The position numbers and the translations under genes are program-made. From Crenobacter caeni (GTDB lineage: Bacteria > Pseudomonadota > Gammaproteobacteria > Burkholderiales > Chromobacteriaceae), in contig NZ_JAAGAA010000015.1 of the NCBI RefSeq assembly GCF_010435965.1, positions 48,021 to 112,020 on the forward strand: a stretch of DNA of 64,000 bases. Reading direction: 5' to 3'. Below the pieces are notes generated by a model that was given only the letters and a program-made list of their open reading frames with translations, was not told where the DNA came from and ran no database searches. This document shows positions 1-8,564 of the stretch, one piece after another (the stretch's first letter is position 1; the number at the start of each line of letters is the position of its first letter).

Positions 1-873
1 GTGGAGTATGTCACCGAGCAGGGAAAGCAGTCACTTTACTGGAACATTCCTATCGCAAATACCACTACTTTGCTGTTGGGAACCGGAACCTCCGTGACTC
101 AGGCCGCCATGCGTGAGTTAGCCAAGGCCGGCGTGATGGTCGGATTTTGCGGTGGTGGCGGCACCCCATTGTTTACCGCGGGAGAACAAGAATTAGAGGT
201 TGCCTGGCAGTCCCCTCAGTCTGAATATCGCCCCACCGAATACCTGCAATGGTGGGTGAAGTTCTGGTTTGACGAGGATAAACGGCTGGATGCCGCCAAA
301 CAGTTGCAACAGGCACGGCTAGCGCGTATCCGGCAGCATTGGCTGGCTAGCCGTGCCCTGCGCGAGGCGGGGTTTGAGGTGGATCCGCCGCAGCTGGAGG
401 CGCTGCTTGAGAACAGTTGTTCCATGCTGCAACATGCGCCGGATCATGCCTGCCTGCTTACAGAAGAAGCACGGCTGTCAAAACAACTGTTCCGCCTTGC
501 CGCACACGCGACACGCTATGGCGAATTTACCCGCGCCAAGCGTGGAACTGGCGGTGACCCTGCCAACCGCTTTCTCGATCACGGCAACTACCTCGCCTAC
601 GGCTTGGGCGCGACGGCAACCTGGGTACTCGGCCTGCCGCATGGCCTCGCCATCCTGCATGGCAAGACGCGGCGCGGTGGGCTGGTTTTCGATGCCGCCG
701 ATTTGGTGAAAGACGCGATCATCCTGCCGCAAGCCTTCATCAGTGCCATGCGCGGCGACGACGAGCAAACCTTCCGCCAGCAATGCATCAACCAGCTCAC
801 CCGCAGCGAGGCGCTGGATTTCATGATCGACCAGCTCAAGGCGATTGCCGAGCAGCAGGGGAGGGGGGCATGA
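1..873 (+). CDS. cas1: Cas1 integrase, type I-F (5' end outside window)
   Basis: This is the adaptation endonuclease/integrase that inserts new spacers together with Cas2. About 290 residues are visible; family members are near 325, so roughly 35 N-terminal residues lie before the window and the GTG at base 1 is an internal Val codon. The I-F hallmarks are present: YWNIPIANTT, the catalytic Glu in LLTEEARLSK, the His in LPHGLAILHGKTRRGG and the Asp of the following FDAADLVKD stretch. The reading frame ends in an ATGA overlap with cas2-3, so the two are translationally coupled. Family assignment is firm; only the start is missing. Confidence 0.97.
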   Translation: MEYVTEQGKQSLYWNIPIANTTTLLLGTGTSVTQAAMRELAKAGVMVGFCGGGGTPLFTAGEQELEVAWQSPQSEYRPTEYLQWWVKFWFDEDKRLDAAKQLQQARLARIRQHWLASRALREAGFEVDPPQLEALLENSCSMLQHAPDHACLLTEEARLSKQLFRLAAHATRYGEFTRAKRGTGGDPANRFLDHGNYLAYGLGATATWVLGLPHGLAILHGKTRRGGLVFDAADLVKDAIILPQAFISAMRGDDEQTFRQQCINQLTRSEALDFMIDQLKAIAEQQGRGA

Positions 874-3800
874 ACATCCTGCTGGTTTCACAGTGCGACA
901 AACGTGCGCTGACCGAGACGCGCCGCATCCTCGACCAGTTTGCCGAACGGCGCGGCGACCGCGTGTGGCAGACGCCGATCACCCAGGCCGGCCTAGACAC
1001 TTTACGCAAGCTGTTGCGCAAGACCGCACGCAAAAACACTGCCGTCGCCTGCCACTGGCTACGCGGCCGCGACCACAGCGAACTCATGTGGATCGTTGGC
1101 GATGCGCGCCGCTTCAACGCCCAGGGCAGCGTACCCACCAACACCACCCAAAGCGATGTTTTGCGCGACCACGACGAAAACGACTGGCTGACCGGCGAAG
1201 ACATTCGCCTCGTCGCTACCCTGGCGGCGTTGTTTCACGACCTTGGTAAAGCCTGCGAAGCCTTCCAGATGCGCTTGCGCAGCAAACAGAAACTGCCCGC
1301 CAACCTTTACCGCCACGAATGGGTGTCGCTGCGGCTGATCCAGGCCTTTGTCGGGCAGGACGACGACGCCAGCTGGCTGGCGCGACTGCAAGATGCGGCG
1401 CAGATGACGACGGTCAACTGGAAAAAGCACCTGAAACAGGCTGCCCTGCGCGACGGCGAAGACGCCCAGGCCCGCGGCAACAAGCCGTTTACTGATGGCG
1501 TGCTGCCACCCTTGGCTGCCGCCGTGTGCTGGCTGGTGCTCAGTCATCACCGCCTGCCAGTCAGCAACGATGAAACGCTGACCGCCGCTCGCATCGATAC
1601 CGGCTTGTGTGACCTCAATAGCCAGTGGAATCAGCCCTTCGACAACGTCACCGTCAAAGAGGCCAAGCCTTACTGGCAGTTTCCCTACGGACTGCCGTGT
1701 GACGACAAGCTGTGGCGCGAGCGGGTGGCCGATATCGCCCGGCAGCTGGCTGCACGCCAAAGCGCGGCGACGCCGTGGCTGGATCAGCCTTACCCGCTGC
1801 ATCTGGCGCGGCTCACACTGATGCTGGCCGACCATCACTTTTCCAGCCAGACCGTCAAGCAAGGCTGGCTGGCTGGCAAGGAAGACGAAACCGCCTTCGC
1901 CAACACCCTGAGCCATCCCCAGAAAAACGACCCCAAGCACCAGGGCCGCCAGTTCAACCAGACCTTGCCCGAACACCTGAACGGCGTCGCCCGTCATGCG
2001 TTGAGTACTGCCCGCGCCTTGCCCGACATTGCCCGCGCGCTGCCCACGCTGGGCCGTCATCCCCTGCTGCAAAAGCGCAGCGCCGACCCGCGTTTTGCCT
2101 GGCAGGACAAGGCCTATGATCTGGCCGCCAGCTTGCGGGAACGCGCCGCCGCGCACGGTGCATTCGTCGTCAATCTGGCCTCGACCGGCTGCGGCAAGAC
2201 GCTGGCCAACGCCCGCATCATGTACGCCTTGGCGCGGCCGGACACCGGTTTTCGCTGCGCCTTCGCGCTAGGTCTGCGTACGCTGACGCTGCAAACCGGC
2301 CATGCCTTTCGCGACAAATTGAATCTGGGCGAAGACCAGCTCGCCATCCGCGTCGGTGGCGCGGCCAGTCGCGAGCTGTTCGAGCAGCAGGCCAAGGATG
2401 CCGAAACTGCTGCTGAGGCGACCGGCTCGGCCTCAAGCGAGGCGCTGCTGGACGAAGACAGCGCCATCCACTTTGAAGGCAACCCCGATCACCCGCTGTT
2501 ACAGCAACTCAGCCACGATCCGCGCTTCAATGCCTTGTTGGCCGCACCGCTGCTGGTCTGCACCATCGACCACCTGACGCCTGCCACCGAAGGCACTCGT
2601 GGCGGCCGGCAGATTGCGCCCATGCTGCGGCTATTGAGTTCGGACTTGGTGCTGGATGAACCGGATGACTTTTCGGTGGAAGATATGCCGGCACTCACGC
2701 GCCTCGTGTACTGGGCGGGTTTGCTTGGCAGCCGCGTGCTGCTGTCGTCCGCCACCTTGCCGCCAGCGCTGGTGCAGTGCCTGTTTGATGCCTGGCTGGC
2801 CGGTCGCGCCCAATACCAGCAACATCGCGGCCAGCCCGGCTTGCCGCTGGATGCCTGCTGCCTGTGGGTAGACGAAAACGGTAGCCATGCAGCCAACTGT
2901 GGCGACAGCGCCAGCTTCGCCGCGCAACACCTGGCCTTTGCCCGCCGACGCAGCGACTGGCTGGCTAGCCAGAAACCACGCCGCACCGCGGCCTTGCTGC
3001 CACTCACTGGCGTGCCACGCGATGAAAAAAACCTGTTTGAGCCGCTGGCCAGCCTGCTGCGCGAACAGGCGTGGCAATTGCATGCGGCCAACCATGACTG
3101 TGATCCGCACACCGGCAAGCGCGTCAGCATCGGTCTGATCCGCCTCGCACATATCGACAAGATTTACCCGCTGGCCCGCGCTCTGTACGCGCAAGCTGCG
3201 CCAGCCGGCAGCCGTATTCATCTGTGCGTTTACCACTCGCAATACCCGCTGTTGTTGCGCTCCGCCATCGAACGGCGGCTGGACGCTGCGCTGACCCGTC
3301 ATAAAAGGGAGGCGCTGTTCAGCCTGCCCGACATCCGCGCCAGGCTGGACGGCAGCCCGGCCGAAGATCACCTGTTTATCGTGCTGTCTTCGCCAGTCAG
3401 CGAGGTTGGCCGCGACCACTCGTACAACTGGGCCATCGCCGAACCATCGTCCATGCGTTCGCTGATCCAACTGTCCGGCCGCGTGCGCCGCCATTGGCCT
3501 GAACCCTACGAAACGCCAAATCTGCTAATCCTGCAACACAGCCTGGCCGCCTGGCTGGGGCAAAGGCCCGCCTATTGCCGCCCCGGTTTCGAAAACGGCA
3601 ATTTCAAACTCAAAGCGCACGATCTGGGCACCCTCCTGCCCGAATCCGACTACCGCCACCCCGACGCTCGCCCGCGGCTACTGCCACGGGCAGACTTGCA
3701 GCCCGAGTACCGGCTGGTGGATCTTGAACACGCAAGGCTGCAGGCTGACCTTAACCAGACGCACATGCCTGCCCAACGTCGTGGTGAAAGCGACCAAGCC

Positions 3801-4223
3801 AGGCTATGCGCCGCCAGTTGCTGGGCCATGCCCCGCGCCAGCCTGCACGGCGCGCTGCAAAAAAAACAGCCCTTCCGCCAAAGTCACGGCGAGGAGTGGG
3901 AGATGGTGGTGCTGCCCGATGAAGATGGCGGCATCCGCCTGATACGGCGGGAAGAGGGCGACAAAAAATGGGAAGTCCGCGAGTCGGACAACAACCATCT
4001 GATTCACCCGATCAGCGATGATGAATTGCTAACAGGGCAGGACATCCGTCCGTGGGGTAATGAAGACTACCTGACCGAACTCGCCGCGCTGGCCGCCACC
4101 ATGGACATGGAAGACACCGCCTGTGCCCGTCGCTACGGCGGCTTCAGCTTGCGTGTCGACAGCAATAATCTGCAAGGCTGGCACTTTCACCCTGCACTGG
4201 GATTTTGCCAAAAGCGGGATTGA
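870..4223 (+). CDS. cas3f: Cas2-Cas3 fusion nuclease-helicase, type I-F
   Basis: This 1117-residue protein combines the Cas2 adaptation subunit with the Cas3 target-degrading nuclease-helicase, a fusion typical of type I-F. Residues 1 to about 95 are Cas2-like (MNILLVSQCDKR start). The HD nuclease motif is His123-Asp124 in LFHDLGKA. The SF2 helicase has Walker A STGCGKT at about 438-444, the DExx box as DEPDDF at 596-601, motif III SSAT at 626-629 and motif VI QLSGRVRR at 867-874. The start is the ATG overlapping the cas1 stop. All key residues are intact, so interference should be functional. A hairpin follows directly after the stop and separates it from csy1. Confidence 0.97.
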   Translation: MNILLVSQCDKRALTETRRILDQFAERRGDRVWQTPITQAGLDTLRKLLRKTARKNTAVACHWLRGRDHSELMWIVGDARRFNAQGSVPTNTTQSDVLRDHDENDWLTGEDIRLVATLAALFHDLGKACEAFQMRLRSKQKLPANLYRHEWVSLRLIQAFVGQDDDASWLARLQDAAQMTTVNWKKHLKQAALRDGEDAQARGNKPFTDGVLPPLAAAVCWLVLSHHRLPVSNDETLTAARIDTGLCDLNSQWNQPFDNVTVKEAKPYWQFPYGLPCDDKLWRERVADIARQLAARQSAATPWLDQPYPLHLARLTLMLADHHFSSQTVKQGWLAGKEDETAFANTLSHPQKNDPKHQGRQFNQTLPEHLNGVARHALSTARALPDIARALPTLGRHPLLQKRSADPRFAWQDKAYDLAASLRERAAAHGAFVVNLASTGCGKTLANARIMYALARPDTGFRCAFALGLRTLTLQTGHAFRDKLNLGEDQLAIRVGGAASRELFEQQAKDAETAAEATGSASSEALLDEDSAIHFEGNPDHPLLQQLSHDPRFNALLAAPLLVCTIDHLTPATEGTRGGRQIAPMLRLLSSDLVLDEPDDFSVEDMPALTRLVYWAGLLGSRVLLSSATLPPALVQCLFDAWLAGRAQYQQHRGQPGLPLDACCLWVDENGSHAANCGDSASFAAQHLAFARRRSDWLASQKPRRTAALLPLTGVPRDEKNLFEPLASLLREQAWQLHAANHDCDPHTGKRVSIGLIRLAHIDKIYPLARALYAQAAPAGSRIHLCVYHSQYPLLLRSAIERRLDAALTRHKREALFSLPDIRARLDGSPAEDHLFIVLSSPVSEVGRDHSYNWAIAEPSSMRSLIQLSGRVRRHWPEPYETPNLLILQHSLAAWLGQRPAYCRPGFENGNFKLKAHDLGTLLPESDYRHPDARPRLLPRADLQPEYRLVDLEHARLQADLNQTHMPAQRRGESDQARLCAASCWAMPRASLHGALQKKQPFRQSHGEEWEMVVLPDEDGGIRLIRREEGDKKWEVRESDNNHLIHPISDDELLTGQDIRPWGNEDYLTELAALAATMDMEDTACARRYGGFSLRVDSNNLQGWHFHPALGFCQKRD

Positions 4224-4240
4224 GCGCGGCGGACATATTT

Positions 4241-4271
4241 GTGGCCAACTTTAAGGTTGGCCACAGGTGTT
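4241..4271 (+). terminator. Hairpin terminator or attenuator between cas2-3 and csy1
   Basis: A perfect 9-bp stem, GTGGCCAAC with GTTGGCCAC, a 6-nt loop and a short T run follow the cas2-3 stop by 17 bases. It resembles an intrinsic terminator. The next about 130 bases are AT-rich and could carry a promoter for the csy genes, so adaptation and interference genes may be transcribed separately. The T tract is only five long and is preceded by AGGTG, so termination may be partial. Confidence 0.6.
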
Positions 4272-4402
4272 TTTAAGGCAAATCAAAGCATTATTCATTC
4301 AGCAATGATATTTTCGTAATTGAATTATGACAATGATATTGCAGGAAGGATTCATGGTCTGTGATGGCCAAGTGCTTCCAAACCCTTTTGCAGGTGGAGG
4401 AT

Positions 4403-5803
4403 ATGGGCGAACAAACACCCCGCAGCAAGACCCTTGCGGCCTTGATTGCCGAATTTATTCACGGCCGCCTCACCGACAAGCTCGACAAGCTTGCCGAAGA
4501 CGACCCCAAACGCGACGCGCTGCTTGCGCAATACCAGCCCACCGTCTGGCTGGCAGACGCGGCCCGCCGCGTGTCGCAATTGCAGCTGGTGACGCACCCG
4601 CTGAAAGCCACCCATCCTGATGCTCGTGGCAGCAGCCTGTTTGTCACCCCTGATAGCCTGCCGGTGCGGCAGGAGGTCGGCACCCATGCACTGGCCGGTT
4701 TTGCCAGTGATGTGGTGGGCAATGCGGCGGCACTGGATGTGTATAAATTCCTCAAGCTGGAGCACGAGGGCTGCAGCCTGCTGGCGCTGTTGCAGGCTAG
4801 CGATGCCGATGTACTGGCGGCCTTGAGCGACGATGCCGAACAGGCCGAAGCCTGGCGCGAGGCGTTTTGCAGCATTACCGAGCCGGCCGGCGGCCCCGCC
4901 AGCCATAGCCTGGCCAAACAGGTCTACTGGCCGGTGTCGCCAGACGACTTTCCGCCCGATGCGCTGGATGACAGTCATTTCCACCTGCTGTCGGTGCTGA
5001 ATTCCAGCGCGGTGTCGCACTGGCTGTATAGCCGGATTCAGACGCACCGTTTTGGCGAGGATGGCAAGGCAGCGCGGCAGGCGCGGCGCGATGGCGTGGC
5101 GCATCCGCATGGCTATCACGATTACCCCTTGCTGGCCGAGGAGAAAAAAGGCGGCACCAAGCCGCAGAACATCTCCCAGCTCAATAGCGAGCGCAAGGGC
5201 AGCAACTACCTGATCGTCTCCTTGCCGCCACTGTGGGACAGCAGCCTCACCCGCCCGCTGTATGGTGTGGACAGCCTGTTCGTGCGTTTTGGCCGCCTGC
5301 CGCAGGTACGCCGCCTGTTGCGTGAGCTGCGCAACTACCTCGGCAAGCAAAAGCCCGAGGCCAACAATATGCATATCCGTAATCGTCGCGATGCTTGGCT
5401 GGATGACATTTTTACCGAGCTATTGCAGTTTGGCGCGGCGTTCAGCAATGGCTTGCCCAAGGGCTGGACGGCCGATAACAACTGCCGTCTGCCGCTGGAT
5501 GAGCAATGCTGGCTGGACCCGTACCGCGCCGAAGACGACGCAGACTTCAATCAGACTTTCCAGCGGCAGGATTGGCCGACTCAGCTGGCCGAGCGCTTTG
5601 CGCGCTGGCTCAACGGCCAACTGGGGGCGGAGCGCCTTGCGAAAAACCAGTTGTCGCTGAACGAGGCCGAATTTGACTACTGGCGGCGCGAGCTGGCGCA
5701 CGATCTGGCCTGGCAGCGTGATCTGGATACCAGGCGCCGCGGGCTGGACAACCGCCTGTTGCCCACCGCCAGCACCGAGGAGGCACAGCATGAGCCAGCC
5801 TAA
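4403..5803 (+). CDS. csy1: Csy1 (Cas8f), large subunit of the Csy complex
   Basis: Cas8f recognises the PAM and caps the 5' end of the crRNA in the Csy (type I-F Cascade) complex, together with Csy2. Family signatures include WLADAARRVSQLQLVTHPLKATHPDARG, given here only by its ends (WLADAARR and HPDARG), and GGTKPQNISQLN. I chose the ATG at 4403 because it gives 466 residues and matches the usual N-terminal length; ATG 4364 and GTG 4361 are in frame but add residues the family lacks. A GGTGGAGG stretch lies just before 4403, rather close for a ribosome site. The 3' end overlaps csy2 by 14 bases. Confidence 0.93.
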   Translation: MGEQTPRSKTLAALIAEFIHGRLTDKLDKLAEDDPKRDALLAQYQPTVWLADAARRVSQLQLVTHPLKATHPDARGSSLFVTPDSLPVRQEVGTHALAGFASDVVGNAAALDVYKFLKLEHEGCSLLALLQASDADVLAALSDDAEQAEAWREAFCSITEPAGGPASHSLAKQVYWPVSPDDFPPDALDDSHFHLLSVLNSSAVSHWLYSRIQTHRFGEDGKAARQARRDGVAHPHGYHDYPLLAEEKKGGTKPQNISQLNSERKGSNYLIVSLPPLWDSSLTRPLYGVDSLFVRFGRLPQVRRLLRELRNYLGKQKPEANNMHIRNRRDAWLDDIFTELLQFGAAFSNGLPKGWTADNNCRLPLDEQCWLDPYRAEDDADFNQTFQRQDWPTQLAERFARWLNGQLGAERLAKNQLSLNEAEFDYWRRELAHDLAWQRDLDTRRRGLDNRLLPTASTEEAQHEPA

Positions 5804-6785
5804 ACTGCCCGATATCGACGCGCTGCTGCACATCCCGCAGTTGTCGGTACAAAACGCCAATGCCATCAGCGGCCCGCACAGCTGGGGCCACCCCGGCCCC
5901 ACGCATTTCACCGGCCAGATGACGGCACTGGAACGCAAGCTCGGCGCGGATTTTGGCCTGCACTTTGTCGCAGTCGGCATCATCAGCCACGGCTACCAGA
6001 CCCAGACCAATGGCGATTATGTGCAGCGTTTCAACCTCAGCCGCAACCCGGTCGGCAAGGATGGTTCAACCTGCGCCATTGTTGAGGAAGGCCGCATTCA
6101 CCTGCAGCTGTCGCTGGTCTACGGCCTGCAACTGGATACGGCACGCAAAGCCGCCAGCGATGAGACGCTGGACGCGCTGGCGCAACAGGTTGACCGCACG
6201 CTGGAAACCTTGCGCATTGCCGGTGGCAGCGTCTTGCCCGGCCGCAGTGCACTCAAGCCGCGCCTGATCAGGCTGGCCGATGGCGAAGATGATCGCGCCA
6301 CGCAGTTCCGCCATTTGCGCCGTTACCTGATGCCGGGCTATGCACTGGTAGCGCGTGACGACCTGCTGCATAGCCATCTGGCCACGCTGCAGCAGGACAC
6401 ACCCGACGCCAGCCTGCTGGATGCCTGGCTCGACCAGTCGCGCCTGAACCATACCCCGACGCAAGACGACGAAGGCAACACTGTCTGGCAGGCGCAGCGT
6501 GGCAGTGGCCAGGGCTGGATGGTGCCGCTGCCGGTGGGCTACGGCGCGATTTCGCCGCTGTATGAGGCTGGCACGGTAGCAGGCACCCGCGACGACAGCA
6601 CGCCGGTGCGCTTTGTCGAAAGCCTGTATTCGCTGGGCCAGTGGCTCAGCCCGCATCGCCTGCACGATTATCGCCAGCTTTTGTGGTACCCGACGCACGA
6701 CGCGGCCAGCGGTGTTTACCGCTGCCGCAATGACTACCAAGCAGCCACCCAAACCGAACACGACACTGTGGGAGTAACAGCATGA
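5790..6785 (+). CDS. csy2: Csy2 (Cas5f), Csy complex subunit
   Basis: Cas5f pairs with Csy1 at the 5' handle of the crRNA in the type I-F surveillance complex. The 331-residue product has the family start [16 protein letters not shown], the [13 protein letters not shown] segment and the later LVARDDLL region, and its length is normal. The ATG lies inside the end of csy1, and the stop overlaps csy3 as ATGA, so csy1-csy2-csy3 are translationally coupled. The assignment rests on order, length and motifs. Confidence 0.95.
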   Translation: MSQPKLPDIDALLHIPQLSVQNANAISGPHSWGHPGPTHFTGQMTALERKLGADFGLHFVAVGIISHGYQTQTNGDYVQRFNLSRNPVGKDGSTCAIVEEGRIHLQLSLVYGLQLDTARKAASDETLDALAQQVDRTLETLRIAGGSVLPGRSALKPRLIRLADGEDDRATQFRHLRRYLMPGYALVARDDLLHSHLATLQQDTPDASLLDAWLDQSRLNHTPTQDDEGNTVWQAQRGSGQGWMVPLPVGYGAISPLYEAGTVAGTRDDSTPVRFVESLYSLGQWLSPHRLHDYRQLLWYPTHDAASGVYRCRNDYQAATQTEHDTVGVTA

Positions 6786-7804
6786 GCAAACTGGAAAACG
6801 CCTCCGTCCTCGCTTTTGAACGCAAGCTGGATCCGTCCGACGCGCTGTTTTTTGCCGGCAACTGGGCCGACCGCCAGACCAGCGAAGCTTGGACGCATGT
6901 CGAAGTGCGTGAAAAATCCGTGCGCGGCACCATCTCCAACCGTCTGAAAGCCAAAGATCAGGATCCGGCCAAACTCGACGCCGCGATTGAAAACCCCAAC
7001 CTGCAAACCGTCGATGTCGCCACCCTGCCGCACGATGCAGACACCCTGAAAGTGCGTTTCACCTTGCGTGTACTGGCCGGCGTGGGCGAGCCTTCCGCCT
7101 GCAACAAGGCCGATTACCGCGCCAAGCTGCTGGCCACCGTCGCCGCCTATCGCGAGGCTCACGGCTTTGGCGAGCTGGCGCAACGCTATGCGGCCAACCT
7201 GGCCAATGGCCGCTATCTGTGGCGTAACCGTATCGGCGCCGAACAGGTGGAAGTCCATGTCGAGCAGCTGCAAGACGGCAAGGCCGTGCAGGGTTGGACC
7301 TTCGATGCGTTGGCGATGGGCCTGAACGAGCTCGCCTCTGGTGGCAATGTCATCGAGCTGGGTGCGCTGATCGAAGACGGCCTCGCCGGCAAGGCGCATG
7401 TGTTGCTGCAAATCACCGCCTATGTGCGCAGCGGTGCCGGACAAGAGGTGTTTCCGAGTCAGGAGCTGATTCTCGACCGTGGCCGTGGCGACAAGAGCAA
7501 GACGCTGTATTTTGTGACGCAGAAAGACCGCAAGATCGCCGCCATCCACTCGCAAAAGATCGGCAACGCCCTGCGCACCATCGATACCTGGTACGAAGAC
7601 GCCGCCGCTAACGGCCCTATCGCCATCGAGCCCTACGGCTCAGTCACCACCCAGGGTAAGGCTTATCGCCAACCCAAGCAGAAGCTCGACTTCTACACCC
7701 TGCTCGACAACTGGGTGCTGAAAGATGCCACGCCACCAGCCGAACAGCAGCATTTCGTTATCGCCACCCTGATTCGCGGCGGCGTATTCGGTGAGGCGGG
7801 CTAA
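6782..7804 (+). CDS. csy3: Csy3 (Cas7f), crRNA backbone subunit
   Basis: Cas7f polymerises (six copies in known complexes) along the crRNA spacer and forms the backbone of the Csy complex. The product is 340 residues, the expected size, begins [20 protein letters not shown] and contains the family phrases [11 protein letters not shown] and [15 protein letters not shown]. The ATG overlaps the csy2 stop, and cas6f begins only 3 bases after the stop. Nothing suggests damage. Confidence 0.96.
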   Translation: MSKLENASVLAFERKLDPSDALFFAGNWADRQTSEAWTHVEVREKSVRGTISNRLKAKDQDPAKLDAAIENPNLQTVDVATLPHDADTLKVRFTLRVLAGVGEPSACNKADYRAKLLATVAAYREAHGFGELAQRYAANLANGRYLWRNRIGAEQVEVHVEQLQDGKAVQGWTFDALAMGLNELASGGNVIELGALIEDGLAGKAHVLLQITAYVRSGAGQEVFPSQELILDRGRGDKSKTLYFVTQKDRKIAAIHSQKIGNALRTIDTWYEDAAANGPIAIEPYGSVTTQGKAYRQPKQKLDFYTLLDNWVLKDATPPAEQQHFVIATLIRGGVFGEAG

Positions 7805-7807
7805 ACC

Positions 7808-8395
7808 ATGGACCACTATCTGGATATCCGCCTGAGGCCGGACCCGGAATTCGCCCTGCCGCTATTGATGGGCGCGCTGTACGTCAAGCTGCACCGCGTG
7901 CTGGCCGCGCAGCAGCGCAGCGACATCGGCGCGAGCTTCCCCGGCTATTCGCTGGTGACCCCAACCGGCAAAGGCAAAACCGTACCGCCCACGCTGGGCG
8001 ACACCTTGCGCCTGCACGGTAGTGCCTCCGCGCTGGATGGCCTGATGGCCGCCAACTGGCTGGCCGGCATGCGCGACCACGTCACGCTGGGCAATATCCA
8101 GCCGGTGCCGCTACACGCCAGCCTCATCCGCGTACAGCGCAAGCAGGCCAAGAGCAACCCGGGTAAGGAACGCGAGCGGCTGATGCGGCGCAAGGGCGTC
8201 AGCGAAGCCGAAGCACTGCAGCTGATCCCAGACGACAAGGCCAAATGGCTGGATTTGCCTTACCTGACGTTGACGAGCCAGAGCACCGGCCAACGCTTCC
8301 TGCTGTTTATTGCGCAGCAAGCGGCAACGCAGGCGGCCAGCGGCGAATTCAACGCCTACGCACTGAGTCAGACCGCCACCCTGCCGGCGTTTTAA
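7808..8395 (+). CDS. cas6f: Cas6f (Csy4), crRNA-processing endoribonuclease
   Basis: Csy4 cleaves the pre-crRNA at the 3' base of the repeat hairpin and stays bound to it. The 195-residue protein has the catalytic His at residue 29 (KLHRVLA), the same number as in the Pseudomonas enzyme. A basic helix at about 108-130 (RVQRKQAK..RERLMRRKG) would enter the repeat stem's major groove, and Ser157 in LTSQST is a plausible partner residue. Its substrate, the CTGCC/GGCAG stem in each repeat, lies directly downstream. It is the last gene of the operon and is followed by a strong terminator. Confidence 0.96.
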   Translation: MDHYLDIRLRPDPEFALPLLMGALYVKLHRVLAAQQRSDIGASFPGYSLVTPTGKGKTVPPTLGDTLRLHGSASALDGLMAANWLAGMRDHVTLGNIQPVPLHASLIRVQRKQAKSNPGKERERLMRRKGVSEAEALQLIPDDKAKWLDLPYLTLTSQSTGQRFLLFIAQQAATQAASGEFNAYALSQTATLPAF

Positions 8396-8402
8396 CGGCA
8401 AC

Positions 8403-8443
8403 GGGTTGCGGCCAACCTACCAGCGTTGGCCGCAACCCTTTTT
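8403..8443 (+). terminator. Strong intrinsic terminator after cas6f
   Basis: A perfect 14-bp stem, GGGTTGCGGCCAAC with GTTGGCCGCAACCC, has an 8-nt loop and is followed by TTTTT. It begins 7 bases after the cas6f stop and should insulate the cas operon from the array, so the array needs its own promoter in the leader. Its core GGCCAAC/GTTGGCC is shared with the hairpin after cas2-3. Confidence 0.9.
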
Positions 8444-8564
8444 GGGGTGAGTAAATCCTGTTCTTTAAAAATCAGAGACTTATGGCAAGGCGTGGAAAAA
8501 GGGTTTCTAGCAGTAAAGTCGCTGTGCGCCTTGCCAGCCAAGGCGTGCAGCCGGAAGGCCGCTA
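8444..8564 (+). promoter_or_regulatory. CRISPR leader
   Basis: These 121 bases lie between the cas6f terminator and the first repeat. They hold an AT-rich part (TTCTTTAAAAATCAGAGAC) that could serve the array promoter or IHF binding, and an inverted repeat CGCCTTG/CAAGGCG at 8527-8545. The orientation is supported by the degenerate repeat at the opposite end of the array. No exact promoter can be assigned with confidence. Confidence 0.75.

Noticed and set aside
1059..2156. Long antisense frame within cas2-3
   Set aside because: The plus-strand helicase-nuclease motifs are intact; the antisense product has no recognisable features.
4352..5374. 340-codon antisense frame within csy1
   Set aside because: Low-complexity Gln/Ala-rich product that mirrors the csy1 codons.
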